Source: Uloborus plumipes (lineage: Eukaryota; Arthropoda; Arachnida; Araneae; Uloboridae). Taken from it: 64,000 nt of DNA. Of this stretch, positions 34,707-47,435 are shown in pieces. Location: positions 310,001 to 374,000 of the forward strand of contig JAXGGA010000065.1 of assembly GCA_038373865.1 (NCBI GenBank), given 5' to 3'. The notes beneath the pieces are model-generated. The model made no database searches. It saw only the letters and a list, made by a program, of their open reading frames with translations, and was not told where the DNA came from. Position 1 is the stretch's first letter, and every line of letters starts with the position of its first letter. Both the position numbers and the translations under genes were made by a program.

Positions 34707-36364
34707 TATGTAACATTTTGCAACCAGTAGCAAGTGTTCTGTTTGTTTTTCAGACATCTACTATTCCAAAAACAAAAGTAAAATAAAAAATTACTGGCGC
34801 GTTTTGAAATAAATTCTACTGTAAACAGACGTGCTGTTTATCACTTACGTATTTTAAGTTGGTAAAATGTTTCTTCTTTTATTGACGCTACTTCTTTAAA
34901 CTCTATATTTGTTAGTTTTATACACATCCATAACACTGCGATACATTACGCAACCGTCGTGTCCAAACTCAAGTAGCACACTTCGTTTTTTAAAGGTTGT
35001 AAAATGGTTATTAACGTTGTAACAACCGCTTAAAAACGTTTATAAAATGATTAAAGGTTATTTGTGCTACCTGGGAAATTAACTTTCGTACAGTTTTATG
35101 TCTGAAAACTAACGGAAGAATGCAATTCAACATGACGTAGCAACTAAGGGGATGGGGCGGGGAGATACTTGACATAATTAGCTCACTAACCATATGTAAA
35201 CTATTCAAAGGTTATTTATAGCGGCAGGGTAATTCATTAATGCAAGGAGAGGCAAGTCATTTACAAAGCGCGAGACATTTAACATGCTGAGTGGCTACAG
35301 TAAACATATGAGTCAAAATAATCGTAAAGTATTTTTTTTGAAATTATTTTGCAATGTCATTCGATTGATTTAAACTGACCGAGAAACGAAACTGAACGGT
35401 TTTCAAGGAAATACAACAAGTTAGCAAAGAATGGATTTTTGATTTTACACGATAAAAAATTTTGAATATGTGGACCCATACCGGTATTAGTAGATAAAGA
35501 TACTGCTAGAGTCCCACCCCTTCAAGATGTAAAATTTCTCTTTAACTGTTTTTAAACAAGTGAAATATATTTTGGAGAAGTGAAATACGCCAAAGCAGTG
35601 ACATTTACGAAAAACCAAAATAGTGATCTTTAAATAAAAAACTAATATATTTTGAAACAAGATGGAAGGTGGAAGGGGAGGAAAAGATGTGAAGGGAATA
35701 TGGGCGGTACATGTGATTCTTTTTTCCATTTCTTTGGTTTTCAAAAAAAAAAAAAAAAAATTAATCTCAGAGCAAAAATATCCCCATACTGTTAGGTATT
35801 TTTTTCCGGCGACCTCGGAAGAATTTGCTCATTCGTCAAGTCACTACTGATTTTGACAAAATAGGGATGATTTTGATGAGGACATTTTGCTTTGCTTTGG
35901 TTTGTTTTTCGTTGGGTTCGTTTAATTGACGTTGGTTTGGGTTGATCCTTTTTTCTTTTTCAACTTATTTTTCTTCCTTATCACTACTGGAAAAATTAAA
36001 TAATATCGGACTAAGCAGAACTGTTACCATGTTGCATTTTTTAAACTAAGCTATCACTCCTTTTTGAAATGGAAAGAAAGGGTGTACTCAAACAAAATCA
36101 CAACACGCTACAATAATTTATATTTAGAGGATATATTCAGGGAACGTAATCTATCACGTAAAGTATAATGATGAGGATGATATAGAACAATATCCCGCAC
36201 TGGATGTAAGGCTTCAAGGAAGATAATGAAAGCTATAAGGGACAATTTCGCGGGAGAAAATTTTGATAAATAAGAGTGTAACCCTAAGTGAGTTCTTAAA
36301 TCAGTGGTTTTCAAGCTTTTAGTTTTATTGAGCTTATCTGATTTTCATTACTTCCCCTTCTATG
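34707..36364. other. Gene-free stretch
   Basis: No supported gene. An A run of about 19 lies at 35743-35760, and a G/T-rich patch (TTGCTTTGGTTTG-like) at 35888-35950. Confidence 0.45.
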
Positions 36365-36714
36365 CACTATAAAAAATGAATGCTGTTTTTACAGTATAAT
36401 ACTACTAATTTACAGTACTAAACTGTAAAATGGCTAATTTTACAGTAACAAACGGTAAAATTGCTAGTTTCACAGTTTATTACTGCGCATTTTACAGTTT
36501 TAAACTGGAACCATTGCTGTCAGTATTATACAGTTGTTTTTACATTATGACACAGCTAAATTTTGCGGCAATAAACTGTAAAAGTCCCAACTTTACCGTA
36601 CGAAACTGTAAAATTGTTAGTTTTGCAGTTTATTATTGTAAAATTTAACGGTTTTAAATTGGAACCTCGGCTGCCAGTATTATACTGCAAAAACAACGGC
36701 TCTTTTTTGCAGTG
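36365..36714 (+). mobile_element. Palindrome-rich MITE copy 3, full length
   Basis: This 350-bp copy begins CACTATAAAAAATGAATGC and ends TTTTTTGCAGTG, forming imperfect inverted ends of the CACTGCAAAAA type. Inside, TTTACAGT / ACTGTAAA blocks alternate with TTGCTAGTTT and CTGGAACC phrases. No coding capacity and no clear target duplication. Confidence 0.75.
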
Positions 36715-36794
36715 AGCCCGTTTTCGTAAAATAAACGTGATAAGTAATAATGTATTTTGAGCACTTTGATGCTGAAACCAGTGTTTGCAAAGTC

Positions 36795-36965
36795 AGAGGG
36801 AAAATGAAAATGATCGACTCTGACTATGCCTTTGCAGTACTGGCAAAGTTTCAGACTACAACAGTAACTAACTCCGGTTCCGATTCTTGGAATTTTTAAC
36901 CTGTAACCTACGACTCCGAGTCTAAAAACAGTCTGACTCCGGCACCACAACTCCGACTCGGAGTC
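36795..36965. repeat. GACTCTGACTC-rich dispersed repeat, copy 2
   Basis: It shares ATCGACTCTGACT, TCTTGGAATTTTTAA and AACAGTCTGACTCC with copy 1 at 22815-22990, in the same orientation. Confidence 0.6.
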
Positions 36966-37088
36966 CAATATGCAAATGCATAGAAAATAATTACAAAATT
37001 ATATTTCAAAAATTAAAAAATGGCCTAAAATTATTGCATAAATTCGCCTTTTATTTATATAGAATGAACATCTAAATGGCTCTCCGGA

Positions 37089-37312
37089 TCAACTCTTTAT
37101 GCTAAAAATTAATGCAAGCAAATTTTAGAAATCAGTAATGTCAAAGGTTCCCTACGCCTAAGAAAACTGTTTATGATTGCAGGTACTATCTGTCGGTCTC
37201 TCGGCGAAGTACAAGGAGTGGTACTTAAAATCTTCAGCATTATTTCAGTCGTATAGGATACTAAATTAATACAAGCGGGACTTCTGAGTCCCGGAGGGGC
37301 ATAAAGGGTTAA
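37089..37312. mobile_element. piggyBac-like MITE, copy 2
   Basis: Left end TCAACTCTTTATGC, right end GGGGCATAAAGGGTTAA. It shares ACAAGGAGTGGTACT and the GCGGGACTTCTGAGTCCCG hairpin with copy 1 at 22395-22703. It is 85 bp shorter through an internal deletion. Confidence 0.6.
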
Positions 37313-38296
37313 GAAAAGTCCGGTTTAATAGGATCCGGATTAATGATGATTTTCTGTATTCGTATTTTGTTATTTCATGCGTTTTCTAATGAGCTAGTTG
37401 GTTCGATTATTAACACATTTAACTTCTAACTTAAATTTATGCATAACACATCAGTATACCAGCAGATTTTGCTTAAGATAGTTTAGTTTTCACAACTTTT
37501 TATGCCTTTACAAGTTTTTATGTAATTATTTCAAAGTGTTAGAACCAAATTACTGATAAAATTAAATAAAATTTTCGGTAATTTAAACAAAACTTGTTAA
37601 CTATTTGTGAAAATAAACTAAATGAAATTTTATTACGTTGATACCCGGTTTGTTCTTATTTACGTCATAAATATGAGCTCTGCTTAATATTTTGTATAAG
37701 TCTATTACTTATTAATATTCAGGAAAATGCTTGGAAGAATGCCGACTGCCTTTTGAATAGAAGCCAAAACACGCTTCCTTTTCCGTTTAGAGTAAATTGA
37801 GTTTCTCGAATTTTTTTTCCTTCGTACTTCTCCTACACAAAGCACGTTTTAAACTTGAGTTGCCAAATATTTGACAAAGAAAAATTATTTTGGATAACTT
37901 TTTGTGTCTAAACCTTTTTGATTCACTGTTACGAACTCCTGAACGAACTGATGAATATAAATACTTTGATATAAGATCTGAAAGCTATTTCAGTTTTATT
38001 CAAGTTTATTCAAGAAAATTTGACTGGAGTACTTAAATTTTTGATTCCGGATTTAAGCTCTTAAATCGAAAGATTTAAAATGGCTGTGGTTACTATTTCG
38101 TGCATAAAAACATTTTATAGGTGGGTTAAATATTTTTGAGTTGTTTACACTGCACTTTCAGTTTGAGTTGTATCGCCTCCGTTCTAAGTTCTTATCCTGA
38201 ATATCATAAGCACTCATTCTAAAATGCGTCAGTTCAGATTAATTGGAAGTCTTACAAATTGTGTGAACTCATCTTTAAGAACAACATATGTTTCTT
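37313..38296. other. Gene-free stretch
   Basis: No gene or bounded repeat recognised. The start (37318-37360) has pogo-like phrases TCCGGTTTAATAGGATCCGG but no partner end. Confidence 0.4.
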
Positions 38297-38339
38297 TTAA
38301 AAACTGTTTCCAAAAAGTGCACTTTCCAAAAGTAGCGGC

Positions 38340-38645
38340 AACTTTATTTTTTTCTTGCAGATACCAGCCCGGTTGGAAAATAGGACACATATAGACAAAG
38401 GAACAAGGTGTAAACTATACGTGAGGACAATGAATAGCACTGAAATATCGTAACACACTACTTTATTACTGTAGCTTGCAGACCTATTGGGCTTTATGGT
38501 GTAAAAGAATGGCAAATCAGCACACATACGATTGACATGACGACCTTGGGTCAGATCTTCAAAGTAATCCCCTGCTACTGTCACCACACTCTTCCAACGA
38601 TGTAGGAGGTGCTGAATACCATCTGCCTTAATATTTTTCGACTCA
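38340..38645 (-). pseudogene. mariner transposase C-terminal remnant
   Basis: On the minus strand the frame reads DGIQHLLHRWKSVVTVAGDY followed by FED, which matches the end of mariner transposases, where a (L)P.RW..C....G.YFE block closes the protein. The catalytic DD(34)D core is absent. The downstream text to about 38340, including CTATTTTCCAACCGGGCTGG, is probably the mariner 3' tail and end repeat. At its upstream side the fragment stops abruptly at a palindrome-rich MITE (38648). The long minus-strand frame 38297-38701 runs across both by chance. Confidence 0.6.
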
Positions 38646-38647
38646 TG

Positions 38648-39006
38648 CAATGCATAAAATGAACTGTTGTTTTTACAGTATAATACTGGCAGCAAATTCA
38701 CAGCGATAGCTGTAAAACTAGCAATTTTACAGTTTCTTACTGTAAATTTAGAAATCTTACACTTTATTGCAGTAAAATTTAGCTGTATTATACTGTAATA
38801 ACAACAGTATAATACTGGCAGCAGAAGTTTCAGTTCAAAACTGCAAAATTCACGGTAATAAACTGTAAAATTAGCAATTTTACAGTTTAGTACTGTAAAG
38901 TTAGTAATTTTACAGTTTATTATTGTAAAATTAGCAATTTTAACAGTAAATTACTATAAAATTAGCTGTATTATACTGTAAAACCAACATTCATTTTTAC
39001 AGCGTG
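38648..39006 (-). mobile_element. Palindrome-rich MITE copy 4, reverse orientation
   Basis: The text TTGTTTTTACAGTATAATAC followed by TGGCAGC is the reverse complement of the family's right part, so this copy is on the minus strand. TTTACAGTTT / ACTGTAAAATTAGC blocks recur at least five times inside, and CAGTATAATACTGGCAGC appears twice, suggesting an internal duplication. Its right end is TTTTTACAGCGTG. Confidence 0.75.
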
Positions 39007-40815
39007 TCTGAATGGCTACCAAATGTCTACTGTTCCCCAGGAATCGACTTTATTGATACTCGTCTCTCTCGACTGTACACAATCCTGTTAAGTCAAGTAC
39101 AGCATCCACTATAAAACAAATCTCCGTATGCATGTCCCTTCTTCTAGGTGGTGATGTCCATGTCCTCAGGTCCACTGGATTCGAGTATGTTGGCGTGTGT
39201 GTGTGTTCAGGACATGGACGCCGAAAATAAGTGGTGTGTCTTACTGCAGAAGATTGTGAGCAGTGGTGCCCGCAGAGGTTCCGGGTTCAATCTTAAAAAG
39301 GGGCGATTATCAATAACGGTCAAGTGAAAACAAATAGAAATTAAGATTGCTCAAGAAAACTAAGAGATAAAAAAGAAGGGAAGGAAATGTTTGTAAATGC
39401 CAGGATCAGGACTTTTATTGTTTTGAAACTATGAACAGAATTCTTGGTATATTGCCTAAACATTAAAAAAATAATGATAGTAAATAAATAAATAAAATAA
39501 AGACTGGATTGCATAAGATCTACTGATCATTATTTGTCGCAATATGTTAGAATGGAAGAAAGAAAAAACTCCAGAAGCTGTTTTTTATCTCTCTAGATTT
39601 TGATGCATGTTTGAGGTCTTTATCTTTTCAATAATTCATGTACTAAGAACAATTAGCAGTTAGCTAAACTTTTGTAACTTTCGAAAAACCTCCAATTTGA
39701 CATCTTTAGGCATTAAATTAGTGTCGTGATATTTCTTATAAATGTTCATCTTCAAAACCAATTTAAAATATGCTGCTAACATTTTAGTACCGATTTGATT
39801 TAAAAACCAAAATTATGCAATTCATTAGGAAGAAACTTCAATGCATTAACTATGTATAAAAACGAGTTCCTTTTATGTTATTTTGCAACTTTAAGATACC
39901 CTATAGAGCTTTAAAACTATACGCATTATTAGCCTTCAGAGTTATTGCGTCTTGTGAACTCCCAAATATAAAGGAATAAATATTTATGGGCTTTCCACAG
40001 TTTTTTCATTTCGAGCACAAAATACTAGTTTCAAATATAAGGAGCAAGTTTGAGTTTAGAATATGTCCAGTATTTCAAATTTCCATTTTCCTCAGTGATA
40101 AAATGTCGGAAATGTATTGAAATTTTGCCCTACGTCCACTAGGAATATATATGAAGGTTATTTTTCAAAGGTTTTCTGGTTCACATTGGTAAATGTTTCA
40201 TTCCCTTTTCACAACAAAAAAATTCATTTTAGCGCCACGAGTGAAAATAACTTTTCACCCCGCTTTAGATAAATATTCGATTTTTTTTTATTAAAAAATT
40301 TTTTGGAATGTTATTTCCTGACACGATATATTTAGAATTTACATGGATACTTTTACAACTGGTATGGCATACGTTTCCGCACCCAGGCAAAGTCGGAGGC
40401 ATTACCGTTTGTTCCATTGCAAATAATAAAACTCTAGTGAAGTGCCAGAAAGAAAAGAGGCGTTAACACAATTTTTTACGCCTTACAAGCTCTTATTGCA
40501 ACAATTTAACATCGTAATTGCATATTTAAAAACTGAAATTTAAAAAAGTGAGAAATATCTCTTGATTCTAAAGGGGAATGTATCTCTTTCCGTATCCAAT
40601 CCTTCAGAGAAATTTTGAGCTACTCCGGTTTATTATGCACAATTTTAAATTCTTTTTGTATGTTTGAATTTAAAAGAAAGCGAAAAGACTCAGTGATGCA
40701 TCCATTTTTCAAGGTTATTGAATCGTTTTTTTACTCTTTATTTTAGAAAGTACGTTCGCAGCACTGTTCACAGCGAATATTATAACAAAAAAAGTTAATT
40801 TTGACACCTCGAGTT
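39007..40815. other. Gene-free stretch
   Basis: No supported gene. An 11-bp perfect inverted repeat, GTCCATGTCCT (39156-39166) with AGGACATGGAC (39209-39219), encloses a short GT run. An AAAT microsatellite lies near 39480-39500. Confidence 0.45.
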
Positions 40816-40839
40816 CAAATTATGTTTTTCGAAATGACA

Positions 40840-41048
40840 AATTGCTGCAGGTGTGTATGTCATCGTTATTGTGTATGTGCCCCTTTGCCAGCATATCCTG
40901 CATGGTGATGCAGCGAGTCTTGCAGATTCCGCCTTGCATAATCATGATGATGTTATGCACAATGACATCATGCACTGCATGGGGAAGAAGCAGGGGCCGG
41001 TGAGCAGGCCTGAGGAGCATAAAGTTATCCAGAGTGTCTTGCTGACTT
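40840..41048. other. GC-richer patch of unknown nature
   Basis: This 200-bp stretch is richer in G and C than its surroundings and is open on both strands (70 codons plus, 66 codons minus). It has repeated CATGATG / TGCACAATGACATCATGCAC phrases. No splice sites or family recognised, so it may be old repeat DNA. Confidence 0.3.
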
Positions 41049-41052
41049 TTAC

Positions 41053-41405
41053 CAACGTCTCCTAAATACTAAATGCCTAGTACATTTGCTTCGCTACAGC
41101 CGAGATTAATTTTTAAATTTAAATTCAGAAATGAACCAATCGTTCATTTTTTGAAGAACTCCGGTAGATGGCAGTGCTTTGTGAACCAAGGGCATTTTGC
41201 AGCTATTGGCGATGGATCCAAACAATATTCGAATTAATTTTTTTGATTGGTTGATTTTTAAATTTAAATTTAGAAATGAACTAATTGTTAATTTCTCTTC
41301 GTCGAAGAACTCCGGTAGATGGCAGTGTATCGTGATCCAAGGACGAAATTTTGCTCTGTGCTAAAACCCAGAAAGTTGCAGGCATTTAATATTTAGGAGG
41401 CGTTG
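41053..41405. mobile_element. MITE with 26-bp ends and internal duplication
   Basis: The left end CAACGTCTCCTAAATACTAA and the right end, on the other strand, CAACGCCTCCTAAATATTAA continue as matching inverted repeats for about 26 bases with two differences. Inside, a block containing GAAGAACTCCGGTAGATGGC occurs twice (about 41112-41180 and 41257-41325). Flanks ACTTTTAC and CTTTAACT are suggestive but not a clear target duplication. Confidence 0.65.
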
Positions 41406-42685
41406 CTTTAACTCAATGCCTAGACTTTTGCTTCCAAGCACAACACAGCATTCTCAAAGAGTCAAAAACCACATACAGCCAGATTAAAAACAACAGCAGC
41501 ATTTATTTGAACTTACTTGTAACAAAGAGACTGGAGTTACACCACGCGTGTCATCTGCCAACTATAACAACTTCGATAGCTTGATAAATAGCTTCGATAG
41601 CTACAAAATAGAACTGTTGCCACTAAAGAGTTGATGACAAAAGTTGATATGCAAATTGAACATGGACATGTTAACCACAAATTTTACTTATCGGTAACCT
41701 TCGCAGTGCAAAGAAAATACAGAGAACAAAAACTAAACAATTCTAAAACTTGTTCCAACAAATTCATCTCAAATCTAGATAATAATTATTATTCCTTCAT
41801 TTTGGATACGAGTAACTGGGAGTTATCTTCTTTTAATGCTATTAGATTCACAACATTCCTATTAAATTAGGAGTGGGGGTAGTTAAAGATAGATAAATTG
41901 TTTCTCAATGTTTCTCCGAGTGTGACTGTATCTCGTTCTTCGTTCATTTTCTGGGACTCTGCTTGCGTTTACTTTAATAAATATTATAGTTAGGTTTACC
42001 AGACGTTTAGATTTGTCCAGCATATCCCCGGTTCTTAGACAAATTTTTCAGTGTCCCAGCCTTTTTACTTCCCATTCCAGCAAGTGATAAATTTGATTAT
42101 AGGTGACCAGAAGGTCTAAAAACAATTAACAGTGAACCATTACTTTTTCATTTGCAACCTTGACGCTTACAGTTGATACGGGATTAGCTTGTGAAGAGTT
42201 TTACAACAAGGTTAAAACAAAAAAAGACTTTCTAAAAAGATTTTAGCGAATAAAAATATGTTCTAAACGAGTAGCACATAATAATGTGTCAGTTACAAAC
42301 AGACGGACGCGTGCCAAAAGTGATAATTTTTCTTGAGAGGAGTAAAACTGAGTTTCTTTCTTTGAGTTAATGACATGGTTATAATTTTAGCCATAGTGTT
42401 ATTTGTTTATAATCAAGCAGCATATACTCGATCCCCTTGCTTATACTACTATAGATCATGGTATGAAAATACTTATAACACACAATGTTGCATGTGGCAT
42501 TCAGTTGGCGATAAAATAGTTTGAAAGACAATGGAATACAAAACCTAAATTTTCAAACAATACAATCATTTAACCATTTTTTTAATCATGACATGGATAT
42601 ATTTTATTAGAACTAAAAGGACTTCTTCAAATGCATTATCAAAAGAAATATATGCCTAATGATATCCTTGCAACCTGAGAAGCAG
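41406..42685. other. Gene-free stretch
   Basis: No supported gene; TTCGATAGCT is repeated at 41570-41600. The frame at 41631-41870 shows no recognisable motif. Confidence 0.4.
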
Positions 42686-42689
42686 AGCT

Positions 42690-42770
42690 ATGGAAAGCAC
42701 TGGCTCTAACAGTTGCCCAAGCGCAGTAAAGGAGGTCGTGGATTCGACCCCACTACTGCATTGCACGTTT
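42690..42770 (+). mobile_element. Possible tRNA-like SINE head
   Basis: A box B-like GGATTCGACCC lies at 42740-42750 inside a short complementary GTGG...CCAC stem, preceded by a weak box A-like TTGCCCAAGCGCAG. No body or tail is recognised. Confidence 0.35.
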
Positions 42771-45700
42771 TTTCTATTTTTTGTGATGTAAATTTCCTTC
42801 TGATTTGTGCTAATAGTTACGGTGTACTGCTCACTGAGGGGTTCGGTAACATGTTTGCAAAAGAAAAAAAAAAGAAAAAATATTTTAGTTAACATAAAAA
42901 TAAATTACACATTCATTAGACAAAAAGAATAAAATAAATAAAGTTGGCGTCAGTGTATTAAATAGCTTGTTTTTCTCGATATTTGAAATCAGTGCATTAA
43001 TATTTTTTCGCGATAGAACTTCATGAAGATTTAAAAAGAAAATATTTCGCGTGTCATAATCTTCTTTTTTTATCTATTTTTCCAACTTGATGTTACACGA
43101 AAATTTCTGCTCGAAGCTAAATTTCAGACAGCTTTAAGAATACGCTGCAGCATGCATCTTCTGAATGTCTGAAAACAAGCATTAAGTTGTCATCGATCTC
43201 GGCAATCGCATTCAGAAATGGTTCTCGCTTCTGCGTTTCTTTCTCAAAATTGAAAAATAAAAGTCAGAGAAAAAGAAAATAACTCCAGTTTGCTCGATTA
43301 CACATATCAATCATATTTGGGACATGTTCGGGTAAAGTATCTGCAGTGAAAAAAAAAGTTGACATCAGCAAATATTTTATGAATTCCGGAAAACTTATTC
43401 ACCGATGAATGGGTATTTCTTTCATATAAACCCCCAAAATAGATTTCACTACACATCTATTTATATACGACTGCGCCTACCACATAAAAATACGAATTTC
43501 AAATGTTCGAAAAATGTTTTTTTTTTCTTTCAGAAATCATTTTTCCCAACTTTCTGCTTTTTTTTGTACATGAGTAACGGTTTGAAAAAGAAAAGTTTTC
43601 CACATAAAAATCTGGGTTATATGTCAGTGATTTTCTGTCTGTCGGGAGGCGAAGTGAGAGTTTCTTTAAGTTGAGCAAAACTCTTCCTTCATGAAGAATT
43701 AAAGTTAATGTTTTCACATTAGTTTTTCAACATGGGTTTTAAATTTTTCCATGTATTTAACAGCGCATGAAAACTACTTTCATGTTCATTACTTCGTTTT
43801 TTATACTTATCAGATGCATCGCGCAAATGTAAACTCAAATACAGTAACATAAGCAAATTTACCACTGCTTGGTCAAGACTGCTGTTTTGTCCATATTAGG
43901 AACTCATCAGTCAGGAATAATCAATAACCGAGCTGGAGGCCGATATCCTCTTCTTGTAGCTAATATTACCTTTAAACTGGCAGATTTACTAAACCAGCGA
44001 GCGTCCCCAAATCATAGTGCTGTTCAACTCGAAAAAAGAAGGTTACAGCTTAAATAACCTGCATTAATTTACCGCCCATAAGCCAGGACAAAGGCAGAAC
44101 TACCCATATGAAAATCTACCCATAGCTTATGGAAACCTGAGACTAAAGTTTCGTCCCATTGCAATCTCAGGATGTCATGACCAAAATATGGGCTCGGCCA
44201 TTGAACTCGAGACACTGTTCCCGTTACCGACGCCACTATACAAAAGCATCTACATATATTGGCCCCGTTTATACGCGAGTTGAGTTGTGCCGATTCAAAA
44301 AATTCACTTAATTGTACAAGCTTTCACTTCTGTCGGCACTCCACAGTTAATGTTTTTTTTTCTGTTGTAAGTTCTGCTCTACCATGCCATTCATCATTAG
44401 CACACCCAGAAGTAAATTTAATTAATTGCGTATTCAGATTAATTATCTAAAAGTATGCATGCTTATTTTTTACCTTCACTTTTTATTTTAATAATTTCTT
44501 ATAAATATTTTTTTGTGGAAAAATGTCTGGTGAGGGAGGTTTGACCCACATCACTTCAGAGAGGTTTGACCCGGGTAAAGAAGAATTATTAAGTGCGTAT
44601 TTTAATGTGACTGACAAAACACATTTCTAGCATCCGATGAAATTTTGTAATATAATTGAAGAGGCAAGTGGATAAAAGTGATATGCGACAATTTTTGAAA
44701 CTTATTTTTTACCATGAATAAAGATTGATAAGTCCATCAGTATCATGTTCCCTTAGTCACAGAAATATTTGGTAACAAAGAATATGACCCCGTTTTACCC
44801 GTTGAGAAAAATCCATTGAAAAAACAAAAGACACGAATTTTTTTAAAGCTTTTTCCAGAAATTAAAAAAAAATGTGGCTTTTATCCACTTGTCCCTTCAA
44901 TTTAGAGATGTATCTCAAGTTTTGATTTGAAGTTAGTACGGAGCACTTACAAAGTCATGTAGAAAGTTTCAAGAAAGTATCGTTCACAATAATTGAGAGT
45001 CTTTATGAGATGAAATATTTAATTTTAATGCTTAGAGGTTAAATTTAATGCTACTGGTTTAATTTTAGTATAATTTTTATAACGTTTAATCTCTGTGGTT
45101 CAAACTTTTCTTAAGAGGGGTCAAATATTTCTCAAGTGGTCCTGGTTTGGAAATTCTTAAAAAGTTACATAATTTTACAAAATACACTAATGTTGAAAGG
45201 TTCCTAACATAAGATAGAGTGTAATACCAATTTAAAAATTTTCTAACGGTCAGAAAAGTAAATAGAAATAGTTTTTTATAAAAAGCGAATTAAACGCCTT
45301 ATTTAAACACGTTTGCTGTTCCCAACCTTATAACTGCTCATGGGGCAATATAATTATTAATTTGTTAATTCAATGCATATAAATATTTGCGTGGCAAAAT
45401 TGACAGTCATTATTTACAACCAGTGACCTCATCTATTTTGTTATAAACATGCGTAAAAAATAGCGCGCACTTGATAGAGCTTCAGCTTTTCCAAGTGATG
45501 CTACAGTTCCAATTAAGTTTTTGTAAGTTTTTTTTTTCTCCAACGGAATAGCACTTCTTAATATTTTATTCTCTTAAGAACGGAATGCTTCTATTATGTT
45601 AGATCACTTTTATTGAAGCATTTTTCTTGGATATTTTTTTCATTTACTTCATACTCAAAGCCATTTATTAATTCACCATACCAAAAGCAAACAGCGGTAA

Positions 45701-46675
45701 CTTATTTAACATTTGCTCAACATTTTGCTAAACTCCGATGTTAACAAACATTAAAATAATTTGAGGAAGGTTATTTTTGACTTCAAGTTTTCATTTCGAT
45801 AAGTGTACTCGAAATGAAAGCCGCCGGGCATATTACTTCCTGCGGAAGTTCGAATGTTTGTCTTAACTCGATGAATGCCATTTCTGGAGAATTTTTCCAG
45901 AATTTTCACTTTTTCATCGCAGCCTTTTAGCTTCCAGTGATGTTAATTTGATTGTACAAAGAATATTAAAGACTCAGAAGATCAACATTCCATTTGAAAT
46001 TAAATTAGGTTCCAAGGGACAAAATCAATTTATTTGCACAACTGAAATATTTCTTTGTAAAAACTGTTCATCTTAATGAAGAATATTCAGAATTTTAATC
46101 TACGATGGACCTCAATTGGAAGCTACATTTAAGGGCGATCTTGAAAGGTAAAATTCCTCTTCTCCCTAAAATTAAAAAAAAAAAAAAAAAAGCAAAGAAA
46201 GCAGATGAGTCGTGAGAGAAAATTAGAAACAATGTGTTTAAACATATTGTTTCACACACCAATTTTATCACAATTCCAAAATGAAGCATAGAGTCGAATG
46301 TTTCACATTTCAAACAGCTCCATTGTTTCTATGAACGCAGTAAAAGACTATGTGTCGTAACAACAACGGCACACATTTAGAAGGAGGTAATTCAACATAA
46401 AATAAAGAAATGCGTAACTCTTAAAATAATTGATGCTTGTAGTAATTTCAACACGCTAAATCAACCTATTCACCTTTGAGAAAAATACATTTCCTAATAG
46501 AATTATATTTTTAAGACGACATTTGTAAAAATAATGCTTTTCTAAAAGATACAACATTTAATTTTTCCAAAATATTTGGCCGCACTCAGAATGTAGTTAG
46601 AGAAAAATTCTAGTGATATCACGCTGCTTTCTGTATTTGTGGGACCTTGATAAAACCAGGAAGTGTAAAATAGAA
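42771..46675. other. Gene-free stretch
   Basis: About 3.9 kb with no supported gene. Phrases GAGGTTTGACCC repeat at 44535-44575, and GACCCCGTTTTACCC and GGGGTCAAA occur later to 45130, possibly a decayed element. An A run lies at 46171-46190. Confidence 0.4.
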
Positions 46676-46679
46676 AGAT

Positions 46680-46900
46680 TTGGCAATAAAGGAGTCGGAA
46701 CAGAAGGTTTTAAAATTCTGGGAGTAGGAATCGATTATTTTCCCTCCGACCATGCATCTAGGGCTGCGGAGTCGGAATTGTAATAGAAGAGTGTGAGTCG
46801 GTTTGGTTTTGGGGTAAAAGAGGTAAAGTTAGAAGCCTTAAAAACCCTGAAGTCAGGGTGGGAGTAGGTCATTTTAGACTCTGACGTCGCAATTCTTGCT
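46680..46900. repeat. GAGTCGGA-rich dispersed repeat, copy 3 (reverse)
   Basis: AAGGAGTCGGAACAG, TGCGGAGTCGGAATTG and GAGTCGG phrases are the reverse complement of the GACTCCGACTC family at 22815 and 36795. It may be a dimer; the 46840-46880 part has further GGGAGTAGG text. Confidence 0.5.
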
Positions 46901-47435
46901 CTCGTTTAGTTTCAAAAATATTTTACTGGGGATTTAGCTTGAAATTCAACAATTAATAAGCAAGACATTTAAAAATCAGTAGGGCTCATTCAAAAACAAA
47001 TTTATTTAATCATCCCAAGTAATGTTCACTTCAGAACAAGAGCAACAAAGTGTTTCGTTGTAAAAGCATCCGGCTGAAAAACATTCATTTTTATTCAGAA
47101 ATTCATTAAAAAAAAAAAAAAAAACAAAACCTATAATTTTCTTTTTCTTGCATTTTATTTATATGCTGTTGTTAATTGGGTCTGTTACTATATCTGTGGG
47201 CTTATTGTTTGAATTAATAACCCTCAACTGAACAATACATAATCCATGCTCTTACTTTGCTTTGGTACTTCACACATCATTGCCTATGTAATTACAGTTT
47301 CAAGTTTTAATAAATATCTTTCGACTCAAGGCTAATTTTTTGATTCATTGAATCATTTAGTTTTTCTCAAAAACTACAAAACATTCTAATGATCTTTGAT
47401 TTCCATTCTTTCTACACATTCTGTTGAAGAGAGTA

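Noticed and set aside
38297..38701. 134-codon minus-strand gene
   Set aside because: It fuses MITE sequence, a mariner C-terminus and mariner 3' tail by chance absence of stops.
40853..41065. 70-codon gene in a GC-richer patch
   Set aside because: Open on both strands, internally repetitive and without splice or homology cues.
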